Assembly: GCF_003860525.1 (NCBI RefSeq)
Contig: NZ_CP034161.1
Span: forward strand, 682,001-746,000
Reading direction: 5' to 3'
Length of the DNA stretch: 64,000 bases
Origin: Epilithonimonas vandammei
Lineage (GTDB): Bacteria > Bacteroidota > Bacteroidia > Flavobacteriales > Weeksellaceae
The notes under the pieces were generated by a model. It saw only the letters and a program-made list of their open reading frames with translations, was not told the DNA's origin and made no database searches. Made by a program: the position numbers and the translations under genes. Positions within the stretch are counted from its first letter, which is position 1. Each line of letters opens with the position of its first letter. Below, in pieces: positions 1-7,118 of this stretch.

Positions 1-747
1 TATATCAAAACCACCAACGAATTGGATTTTGAACCAATCAAAGATTATTTGATAGAAGGTCGAGTTAATTTCCAATCAGCTTATCCAAGCTTCAATTATC
101 TGGTAAATTCTTCGCATTATCTTAATTATAACTATTATTTGCAAAATCCAAATAACGAAGCAGTTACCCAAATCGGTGGAACTTTGAAATTGGCAAAATG
201 GTTCAACACTCAATTGTTTGTAGACTATTATAGAATCGACAATTACACTTATTTTGATAATTCCTCAAAACCTCAACAGAGTTCATCTTCGCTCAATATT
301 TCTCACATTGGAGGAGAAGCAACGGCGAACTATAAAAGATTTCATTTGAACGGAAGAGTGCTTTTCCAAAAAGTTCTAAGCAATCAGGATTTGCTGCCTG
401 TTCCTGAGTTTGTGGGAAGAGTTAACGTTTTTTATCAAGCTTCGGCCTTCAAAAAAGCAGCCACTATCCAGACAGGAATCAAAATTTATTATTTCACAAA
501 ATTTGCATCCAGAAACTATTCTCCTCTGCTGAATGAATACGTTTTGCCAGGAACCAACCCTTATTCCATTGGTGGTAGGCCAATTGCAGATGTCTATTTC
601 AATATGAAAGTCAAAAGAATGTTTTTCTATCTGGAAGGCCAGCATATCAACCAGACCTTTATGCAGAACAAGTCATTTGCAGCACCAGATTACCCGATTT
701 ATGATTTTCGTCTGAACATAGGAATCGTGTGGTATCTTTTTCATTAA
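1..747 (+). CDS. Putative porin-like outer-membrane beta-barrel protein, C-terminal part
   Basis: The reading frame is open from the first base of the window, so the N-terminus lies outside it. The visible 248 residues alternate polar and aromatic residues as in transmembrane beta-strands, have Tyr/Phe-rich strands and short turns, and end in the aromatic-terminated stretch NIGIVWYLFH, as outer-membrane barrels inserted by BAM usually do. The pattern resembles the Porin_10 (putative porin) family of Bacteroidota, but a TonB-dependent receptor C-terminus cannot be excluded because any plug domain would be upstream. Substrate unknown. A repeat element follows the gene before bshC. Confidence 0.7.
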   Translation, partial: YIKTTNELDFEPIKDYLIEGRVNFQSAYPSFNYLVNSSHYLNYNYYLQNPNNEAVTQIGGTLKLAKWFNTQLFVDYYRIDNYTYFDNSSKPQQSSSSLNISHIGGEATANYKRFHLNGRVLFQKVLSNQDLLPVPEFVGRVNVFYQASAFKKAATIQTGIKIYYFTKFASRNYSPLLNEYVLPGTNPYSIGGRPIADVYFNMKVKRMFFYLEGQHINQTFMQNKSFAAPDYPIYDFRLNIGIVWYLFH

Positions 748-770
748 TTTTATTTGAATAATTATGGCAG

Positions 771-864
771 CTTTATCCGTCTTCCACTCCCGCTTTTTTC
801 TGAAAAAGCATCCGCATTTGCCGGTGGCAGTTTTTTCAGAAAAAGAGCTCCGTTCAAGCCGGGC
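771..864. repeat. Intergenic palindromic repeat, copy 1 of the GGAGCTC-type element
   Basis: Two near-identical T-rich/A-rich half-palindromes (TTTTTTCTGAAAAAG and TTTTTTCAGAAAAAG) surround a GC-richer core. The right end, read on the minus strand, is GCCCGGCTTGAACGGAGCTC, which matches the left end of the element near 25.17 kb (GCCCCGACTTGAGTGGAGCT) with few changes. This makes it a dispersed intergenic element rather than a gene. It fills most of the gap between the porin-like gene and bshC. Confidence 0.65.
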
Positions 865-956
865 TGCAAAGCGTACATAAAAATAATTGTTGTACATCAA
901 TAGAAGTTTAAAACTTTACGGATCTTGTGTTTAAAAACATAAAAAGAATCAACCAA

Positions 957-2531
957 ATGACCATCGGTTTCGAAAATATAGACAGCATTCCAAAATTGGT
1001 AAAAGACTTTCTGAAAAAAAATCTGGAAGGATTTCAAGGAAAAATTTTTGACTTGGAGAACTTCAAAAATCAGATTACAGAAAAACAAAATTCTTATTCT
1101 GATAACAAAAGAGAAATTCTTTACAACACGATTTTTTCTCAGAATCAGGAAGAGCAGATGTCTCCGAAACAATTGGAATTTCTCCTTTCTTTGAAAGATA
1201 AGAATACGTTTACCATTACAACTGGGCATCAGCTAAATTTGTTTACAGGGTCTGTCTTTTTTGTTTATAAAATTTTGCAGACTATCAAAACAGCAGAGTT
1301 TTTAAAATCTAATTTTCCGGAATTTAATTTTGTTCCTGTTTTTTGGATGGCTACAGAAGACCACGATTTTGACGAAATCAATCATTTCAAAACGCGTGAA
1401 CATTATTACGAAATCAAAGGAAATGCTGGTGGCGATGTTGGAAATATCAAAATCGATGAAACGTTTTTTATTCAGGAATTTGAGAAAGAGTTCAAAGATA
1501 ATCTTTACGGAACTGAGTTGATTCTTTGGATTAAAAAAGCTTATCAAAAAGGAAAAACGCATACACAAGCGATTCGATATTTGGTGAATCAATTGTTTTC
1601 GGATTACGGATTGCTGACAATCGATGGAAATGAAAAAGAACTGAAAAATCAAGTCAAAGATATTTTCAGAAAAGAATTATTATCGAATCAGCTTTTCGAA
1701 ACCACTAAAAATCAAAGAAAATTTCTGGAAGTTAATTATGGCAAAGTCCAAGTCAATCCGAGAGAAATCAATCTGTTTTATTTGACAGAAACCAGAAACC
1801 GAATCGAGAAAATAGGCAATGATTATTTCATTCTTGACACCGATTTGAAATTCTCAGAAGAAGAAATTCTCAACGAATTGGATAATCATCCTGAAAAATT
1901 TAGTCCCAATGCGGTTCTTCGTCCGGCTTATCAGGAAACGATAATGCCGAATCTGGCTTATGTTGGTGGGAATGCTGAGATTATGTATTGGATAGAACTC
2001 AAAGATTATTTTGAATCCATTAATCTTCCTTTCCCAATTTTGATTCCAAGAAACTCGATGTTGTTTTTGGAAGAAAAAACTTTCAGAAAAATTGAAAACT
2101 CAGGATTGAAAATCGAAGATTTCTTCGGGAATTTTGCTGAAGTCATCAATCAAAAAATATTAGACAACAACGAAATCAAAACACTTCTTGAAAAAAAAGA
2201 ACAAGATTTGATTAATTCGTTTTCAGAAATAAAAACAAAGGCAGAACAAACAGATAAAACGTTTGTAAACCTTGTTAATGCAGAGGAAACTCGACAATTA
2301 AAATCATTCAAAAGAATGCAAAAACGCCTTCTTAAAGCTGAAAAAATAAAACAATCGGAGAAGTTTGATCAGATGCAGAATTTATTTTTGAAAGTTCATC
2401 CGGGCGGGACTTGGCAGGAAAGAGTATTCAATTTCAGCGTGTTCTACGCAGATTTTGGCAAACAATGGATTGCCGACAGTTATCAGTTAATGGATGTTCA
2501 AAAATCGGAATTGATTATTTCTTTTATGTAA
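957..2531 (+). CDS. bshC: Bacillithiol biosynthesis cysteine-adding enzyme BshC
   Basis: BshC is the putative ligase that adds cysteine to GlcN-malate in the last step of bacillithiol synthesis in the cytoplasm. The protein (524 aa) carries the family signature TTGHQLNLFTG at about residues 88-98 and MATEDHDFDEI at about 131-141, followed by a long C-terminal coiled coil (about 400-480), as in known BshC proteins. A GTG 30 bases upstream (927) is in frame, but the ATG used here gives the usual N-terminus. The last codons are odd: the sequence coding VQKSELIIS is repeated, still in a translatable frame and followed by a different stop, about 4 kb downstream, which suggests the present C-terminal tail was remade when cargo DNA inserted. 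Confidence 0.95.
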   Translation: MTIGFENIDSIPKLVKDFLKKNLEGFQGKIFDLENFKNQITEKQNSYSDNKREILYNTIFSQNQEEQMSPKQLEFLLSLKDKNTFTITTGHQLNLFTGSVFFVYKILQTIKTAEFLKSNFPEFNFVPVFWMATEDHDFDEINHFKTREHYYEIKGNAGGDVGNIKIDETFFIQEFEKEFKDNLYGTELILWIKKAYQKGKTHTQAIRYLVNQLFSDYGLLTIDGNEKELKNQVKDIFRKELLSNQLFETTKNQRKFLEVNYGKVQVNPREINLFYLTETRNRIEKIGNDYFILDTDLKFSEEEILNELDNHPEKFSPNAVLRPAYQETIMPNLAYVGGNAEIMYWIELKDYFESINLPFPILIPRNSMLFLEEKTFRKIENSGLKIEDFFGNFAEVINQKILDNNEIKTLLEKKEQDLINSFSEIKTKAEQTDKTFVNLVNAEETRQLKSFKRMQKRLLKAEKIKQSEKFDQMQNLFLKVHPGGTWQERVFNFSVFYADFGKQWIADSYQLMDVQKSELIISFM

Positions 2532-2657
2532 AATTATTTTAACGGATTTTCAAATTGTAAATGATTATTGTTTTATTTAGTTAATAAAAGGCTCTAATTA
2601 TTGAGATTTAATATAAATTATAGATAATGATGTGTTTATTTGATAAAAAACTTGCAT

Positions 2658-2687
2658 AGTTTTAGTTTTAGTTTTAGTTTTAGTTTT
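2658..2687 (+). repeat. Hexanucleotide microsatellite (AGTTTT) x5
   Basis: Five perfect tandem copies of AGTTTT end 30 bases before the start codon of the small secreted protein. A TTTG at 2639-2642 lies 20 bases before a TAGTTTTA (2663-2670), which is one base off the Bacteroidota -7 consensus TAnnTTTG. Every repeat unit supplies another such -7-like box, so copy-number change could move or multiply transcription starts. The phase-variation role is inference; the repeat is directly seen. Confidence 0.85.
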
Positions 2688-2717
2688 ATGGTGTTAAACA
2701 ATCTAAAATATAACACT

Positions 2718-2942
2718 ATGAAAAAATTATTATTAGTTGCAACTTTTGGAGTTGCTGGATTTATGAGTGCTAATACAGGTAGTAAAGAATTAAAAGTTAG
2801 CAAAACTGCTGAGGATTTAAAGTCCACAATAGCTACTTGTACAAGATGTGTAAGGAGTACTACTACAAATAGTGACGGAACTACAACTACGGTACAGTAT
2901 TGTTATTCTATTAAATGTTATGAGGTAACTTTACCAAATTGA
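2718..2942 (+). CDS. Small secreted Thr-rich protein with four cysteines
   Basis: This is a 74-aa protein with a Lys-Lys start, a hydrophobic segment and an SA|NT-type cleavage point near residue 18, so it should be exported. The predicted mature part of about 56 residues has CxxC at 41-44 and CxxxxC at 62-67 around a Thr/Ser-rich loop (45-58), suggesting two disulfides. I do not recognise the family. The ATG at 2718 is preferred over an in-frame upstream start because only it gives a clean signal peptide; the upstream extension would translate the hexamer repeat as (SF)n. It is followed by a GLPGLI protein and an outer-membrane barrel on the same strand with short gaps (63 and 16 bases), so the three are probably co-expressed. 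Confidence 0.7.
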   Translation: MKKLLLVATFGVAGFMSANTGSKELKVSKTAEDLKSTIATCTRCVRSTTTNSDGTTTTVQYCYSIKCYEVTLPN

Positions 2943-3005
2943 TTTTTTTAAATTCATTTAATTCATCAAAAGGCAATGTAATTATTGCCTGTTTTTATTT
3001 ATACT

Positions 3006-3662
3006 ATGAAAATATTATCGCTAATTTTTATATTTGCTATTGCCTCTACAATACACGCCCAACTTCTTAAGGTCGATTATGAGCTAGAAAGACATCGGTC
3101 TTTTGAAGATAGTTTTTCCGAAGAATTTAAAGAAAAAATAAGAGAACAAGAAAAGAAACCAGAAAAATACACACTCTATTATGCTGATGGCGATTCTTTT
3201 TTCAAAAGCTTACCTGTTCCAATTGTGAGACACGAGAATGCACCTGTTACAATTGGTGATAATACAATTGTACAGGTGGAAATGGCTATTATTGCTCCTG
3301 TAAAGGTCTATAGGAAGAAAGGAGATATTAACTATTATCATTATTTTGAAGAGTCAGGCGAGAAGTATTATAAGATTTCAAATCTTAAAATGGAATCTGT
3401 TGATTATAAAGATGAAACTCAAATGATTGACAAGTTTTTATGCAAACTTGTGGAAATTACGAATGCAAGAGGAGAGCGTATAAAAATTTGGTATGCTGAA
3501 GATATGCCAATTAGTACTGGTCCTTTTATGTATGGTGGTTTTCCTGGTCTTATTTTGAAATTAGAAGCACCTACATTTGTAATATATGCTACCAAAATTA
3601 GTGATGATCTTAAAAAAGATGATGTTGAAAAAATGGATTCAAAACTTCCTATTAAGAAATAA
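3006..3662 (+). CDS. GLPGLI family protein
   Basis: The protein is 218 aa with a signal peptide ending near IHAQ (about residue 19). It contains the family hallmark as GGFPGLI near residue 180, preceded by the typical segment IWYAEDMPISTGPFMYG. GLPGLI proteins (TIGR01200) are exported proteins of unknown function found in Bacteroidota. The in-frame ATG 21 bases upstream is rejected because the chosen start gives the signal peptide directly. It ends 16 bases before the next gene, a TonB-receptor-like barrel; pairing of these two families on one strand is common in Flavobacteriia and suggests a shared role in the envelope. Confidence 0.9.
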   Translation: MKILSLIFIFAIASTIHAQLLKVDYELERHRSFEDSFSEEFKEKIREQEKKPEKYTLYYADGDSFFKSLPVPIVRHENAPVTIGDNTIVQVEMAIIAPVKVYRKKGDINYYHYFEESGEKYYKISNLKMESVDYKDETQMIDKFLCKLVEITNARGERIKIWYAEDMPISTGPFMYGGFPGLILKLEAPTFVIYATKISDDLKKDDVEKMDSKLPIKK

Positions 3663-3678
3663 TGATCTTAAATAAAAA

Positions 3679-6237
3679 ATGAGATTAACATTACTTTCCT
3701 GTTTAATATTTTTTTTCTGTAAATCTCAGCAAATAGAAATTTCTGTAACCAATATTGATGGAAAGGCTATAGAGAATATTAATGTCCAGTTTTTGAAAGA
3801 TAAAAAGATTTTGGATTTTAAACAGACCGATGTATTAGGGAAATGTATTTTTGAACGTCCTGAAGCGGGCGTTTTTTCATTAAAGTTAACCTCCGTTTTT
3901 TATAAAACCAAAGTTGTAGATATAGATACGAGAGAAACAAGAGCGCTAACTATATCATTGGATTCTCAGATTACAGAGATAGAACAAGTAGAAATAAAAT
4001 CTCGTCCTAAACTTGCAAGAATCAAAAAAGACACTATCTTTTTCAATGTTAATGCTTTTAAAGATGGTACCGAAAGAACAACGGAAGATCTCATTAAAAA
4101 AATACCAGGTTTAGATATTAATGAGAATGGAAAAGTAATTTATAAAGGTAATACCATAGGACAGGTTTTGGTAGAAGGGAATGAATTTTTTGGAAAAAAT
4201 CATAAATTATCTACTCAAAATATTTCTGCTGATATGATAGAGGGAATTGATCTTTGGAGAAATTATACAACAATAAATGGGAACTCTTCCACTGCTCTTA
4301 ATCTTAAGCTGAAAGAAGAATACAGAGGAAAAGTTAAAGGAAATGTAGAGGTGAACTATGGAACAGGCAATTTTTATCAGGGGCACATCAATCTTTTTAA
4401 ACTGGATAAGATAGGTAATTTAGCATTGCTTGGTGATGCAAACTCTATTGCAAAGGATCCGATAGATTTTACGGATTTTCAAGAAATGAATTCTTTAGAT
4501 GATGTTAATAACACAGATAATCCTAGTAATGTTGATATTCCCACTTTTTTAAATAATGATGGGAAAGTTAAATCCAAAGAGAATCAATTTGGGGCATTAC
4601 AATATTCTAAATCAGGAAAAAAAATTAGTATAACTGTGTTTTCTATTTTTAATCAGGCACGGCTGAATAAATTTTCTACCACACGAAGAACTGTTTTTGA
4701 CGGTGAGCCGGAAGATTTTAATTTTTTTGAACAAAAAATAGAAAACAATAAAGGTTTACTTGGGACAACACAAATCAAAATCAAAAAAAACATTACTGAT
4801 AAAAATTTTTTATACTATAATTTCGGATATGCTCCTACAGAAGATTATTTTAATCAAAAGATAGATAGAGTATCTAATGAGGACCGAGTTTTTGATATTC
4901 AAAATAATGTGAAAAACAATAAATTTAGTCACTTTTTATCTTGGAACAAACAAACAGGCAGATCCAGAATGATTTTAGCCTTTGCGCAGGTAAAAGAATT
5001 TTACTCTGAAAAATTGGATGTAAGTTCTAATCACAATGTTTTTCTTACAGATAATAACTCTTTGTTACAGGATAATAAGATTACTTCGGATAACTATAAG
5101 TTGGATTTTTATTTAAAAAACAAAAATAATTGGATAAATTTCAATTTTCAATCGGGAATTTCATACAAAAAAGATATATCCGAACTATTGGAAGATGTAT
5201 CTAAATCTAATGAAATTAGAAATTTGAAAACATTTCATTATATCAACGGTTTGAATCTTTATAAACAACTCGGACAATTTGAAATGTCTGCTACCTTGAG
5301 CTCTAATTACTTAGATGTTAATAGTAACAATAAGCATTATTTTGAAAAAAAAGGAAAAATAAAATTTGTACCGGCCTCTAAAATCAATACAGAGTTTGCA
5401 ATAGAGTACGATGCCAGATATCAATTACCCACTTTCAAGATTCTGCAAAATAACCCGCTGTACACAAAGGATTTGTCTTTTTATTATAGCCTGTCACTTA
5501 CTCCGGAAACATTCAGTAAAACGGATAGTTATAAATTTATTTGGAATAGGTTCAATTTTGATACAAGAAATATGGTTTTCGTAATGATGGGATATGATAA
5601 AGTGAAACCCTCTTTTACTACTGATATTACAAATTATGGGACATTTTCAAGCGTAGAAAATGTTCTAGGAAAATACAACGATCGTTGGTTTCTATTTTTA
5701 TCAAATGATTATAAAATAAGCAGAAATCTAATCATAAAATCCAAATTATCCGGAATATTGAATAAAAATTCTAATTTTATTAATAGCAATCCTAATATAT
5801 CAACCATAAAAAATTTAGAGATATCTCAAAAAATTTCCACAGATTTTAAAAACTATCCTTTTCAATTGGATTTGGGATATACTTTTACTAAAATAAATTT
5901 TGAACAGAGTTTTTCTAAAACTTCTTCTACATTAGATAATTTAAGACTTTCTTTGGGGATAAGAGCCAAAATCAAAAAAGAATGGCTTGCTAATATTTTA
6001 AGTGAATACTTTCTGCAAAAGACAGACCAGGATGTATTAAAAAATTACTTATTAGGAGGTCAGATTTCTTATAGAAAAGAAAAATCATATTTAGAGTATA
6101 ATCTTTTGTTTAATAATCTTTTAAATCTGGATTCTTTCAACTATATCAACAGCTATACAAATCAATTAGGCTTCAATGAGTTTTCAACAACAGCCTTAAA
6201 AGGTTATTTTTTAGCAGGCTTGAAGCTGTATTTTTAA
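3679..6237 (+). CDS. TonB-dependent-receptor-like outer-membrane protein with carboxypeptidase-regulatory domain
   Basis: The protein is 852 aa. A short signal peptide (to about residue 17) is followed by a carboxypeptidase-regulatory-like beta-sandwich (about 18-100), then a plug-like region (about 115-215) with TERTTEDLIKKIPGLDI and VLVEGNEFFGKN, and then a long beta-strand-rich region to a terminal aromatic LAGLKLYF. This matches outer-membrane beta-barrel proteins related to TonB-dependent receptors. No clear TonB box is seen, so energy-coupled import is uncertain. The gene follows the GLPGLI gene closely, and its stop codon lies one base before the direct repeat that flanks a small inverted-repeat element. 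Confidence 0.85.
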   Translation: MRLTLLSCLIFFFCKSQQIEISVTNIDGKAIENINVQFLKDKKILDFKQTDVLGKCIFERPEAGVFSLKLTSVFYKTKVVDIDTRETRALTISLDSQITEIEQVEIKSRPKLARIKKDTIFFNVNAFKDGTERTTEDLIKKIPGLDINENGKVIYKGNTIGQVLVEGNEFFGKNHKLSTQNISADMIEGIDLWRNYTTINGNSSTALNLKLKEEYRGKVKGNVEVNYGTGNFYQGHINLFKLDKIGNLALLGDANSIAKDPIDFTDFQEMNSLDDVNNTDNPSNVDIPTFLNNDGKVKSKENQFGALQYSKSGKKISITVFSIFNQARLNKFSTTRRTVFDGEPEDFNFFEQKIENNKGLLGTTQIKIKKNITDKNFLYYNFGYAPTEDYFNQKIDRVSNEDRVFDIQNNVKNNKFSHFLSWNKQTGRSRMILAFAQVKEFYSEKLDVSSNHNVFLTDNNSLLQDNKITSDNYKLDFYLKNKNNWINFNFQSGISYKKDISELLEDVSKSNEIRNLKTFHYINGLNLYKQLGQFEMSATLSSNYLDVNSNNKHYFEKKGKIKFVPASKINTEFAIEYDARYQLPTFKILQNNPLYTKDLSFYYSLSLTPETFSKTDSYKFIWNRFNFDTRNMVFVMMGYDKVKPSFTTDITNYGTFSSVENVLGKYNDRWFLFLSNDYKISRNLIIKSKLSGILNKNSNFINSNPNISTIKNLEISQKISTDFKNYPFQLDLGYTFTKINFEQSFSKTSSTLDNLRLSLGIRAKIKKEWLANILSEYFLQKTDQDVLKNYLLGGQISYRKEKSYLEYNLLFNNLLNLDSFNYINSYTNQLGFNEFSTTALKGYFLAGLKLYF

Positions 6238-6238
6238 A

Positions 6239-6453
6239 TATAAATTAACCTGTTGCGTATTTTAAAAATAATAAATTTTGTAATTGATAATCAATATTTT
6301 AGATTAAACGCTTCGACTCCGCTCAACGTGACAACGCTACAATTCAACGTTTAGTATTAGAGACGTCAGTCTGAGGGAGTCGAAGACTTTTGTATAATAT
6401 TTAAAATCAATAAATTATAAAATATTCCTAAATCCGCAACAGGTATAAATTAA
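6239..6453. mobile_element. MITE-like inverted-repeat element with flanking 10-bp direct repeats
   Basis: The element spans 6249-6443 (195 bp) and has perfect 9-bp terminal inverted repeats CCTGTTGCG / CGCAACAGG. It is flanked on both sides by the identical 10-mer TATAAATTAA (6239-6248 and 6444-6453), which looks like a target-site duplication. Inside, a second imperfect inverted repeat (6311-6332 and 6365-6385) belongs to the CTTCGAC...GCTCA...GTGAC family found elsewhere in the window. There is no ORF. With the bshC remnant, it accounts for the gene-free stretch between the barrel gene and the toxin-antitoxin pair. A non-autonomous transposon fits best; a structured terminator is the alternative. 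Confidence 0.7.
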
Positions 6454-6458
6454 TTGAA

Positions 6459-6500
6459 GTGATTGTTCAAAAATCGGAACTGATAATTTCGGCCATTTAA
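6459..6500 (+). pseudogene. Detached duplicate of the bshC 3' end
   Basis: Bases 6465-6490 match the end of bshC (2496-2521) at 24 of 26 positions, including a 15-base identical core GTTCAAAAATCGGAA. Read in the bshC frame it codes VQKSELIISAI and a stop, against VQKSELIISFM and a stop in the intact gene. It is therefore a second, untranslated gene end. The simplest reading is that the intervening cargo entered at the end of bshC and either duplicated or displaced the original terminus. Confidence 0.7.
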
Positions 6501-6567
6501 TCTGAAAAATATCATTTAGAAAACGGGTGCTTAAATGTTGTATATTTGTGAAACAAAAGATTTTGAT

Positions 6568-6786
6568 ATGACGACTATTACTATTAACAAACGTACAAAA
6601 GCCGGAAAATTAATTTTTGAAATGGCAAAGCTTCTGTCCGAAAAAGAAAAAGGCGTTGTAATTTCAGAAGATGAAAAACCACGCTATAATACCGAGACTG
6701 AGAAGGTCATAAAGGATGTACGGTTGGGTGTCGGGATTATAAAAGCAGACAGTGTTGATGAGTTATTTGAAAAACTCAAAAGCTGA
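6568..6786 (+). CDS. Antitoxin of a YafQ-type toxin-antitoxin pair
   Basis: This 72-aa protein would neutralise the following YafQ-like toxin and probably repress the operon. Its N-terminus (MTTITINKRTKAGKLI) has the alternating pattern of a DNA-binding beta-strand, followed by helices and an acidic tail rich in Glu and Asp. The chosen ATG has a TATATTTG -7-like box 20 bases upstream (6541-6548); an in-frame upstream start would overlap that box. The stop overlaps the toxin start as TGATG, so translation is coupled. The assignment rests mainly on position and size. Confidence 0.8.
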   Translation: MTTITINKRTKAGKLIFEMAKLLSEKEKGVVISEDEKPRYNTETEKVIKDVRLGVGIIKADSVDELFEKLKS

Positions 6787-7058
6787 TGTATAAAATTGTA
6801 GCATCCAGAAAATTTCAAAAAGATTTCAAAAAAGCTTTAAAAAGAGGCTTGAAAGAAAGTCTTTTAAAGGATGTTGCACTTCTTCTTGAAAAATCTGGAA
6901 ATCTCCCTCCAAAATTCAAGTCACATAAACTTTCCGGTAAATACAATGGACTTTTGGAATGTCATATACAGCCAGATTGGCTTTTGATATGGGATCAAGA
7001 TGAAGAAGTTCGTCTCATTACTTTATTGAGGACGGGAACACATTCCGATTTGTTTTGA
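6786..7058 (+). CDS. Type II toxin-antitoxin system YafQ family toxin
   Basis: This is a RelE-superfamily ribosome-dependent mRNA endonuclease. The 90-aa protein shows the YafQ pattern: basic N-terminus with FQKDFKKALKRG, then HKLSGKYNGLLECHIQPDWLL (about residues 47-67) and the C-terminal RTGTHSDLF, which supply the conserved His, Asp and Phe residues of the family active site. Length is normal. It overlaps the antitoxin stop by one base. The pair sits just beyond the duplicated bshC end, marking the bshC 3' side as an accessory-gene site. Confidence 0.92.
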   Translation: MYKIVASRKFQKDFKKALKRGLKESLLKDVALLLEKSGNLPPKFKSHKLSGKYNGLLECHIQPDWLLIWDQDEEVRLITLLRTGTHSDLF

Positions 7059-7118
7059 AACAAAAATGTTCTTCCATTTAATCTGAAAGCATTATTTTTG
7101 TAGCAATATAAAAAAAGG

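Noticed and set aside
2640..2717. N-terminal extension of the small secreted protein through the hexamer repeat
   Set aside because: It would give a repetitive Ser-Phe segment before the signal peptide; the downstream ATG gives a standard exported protein.
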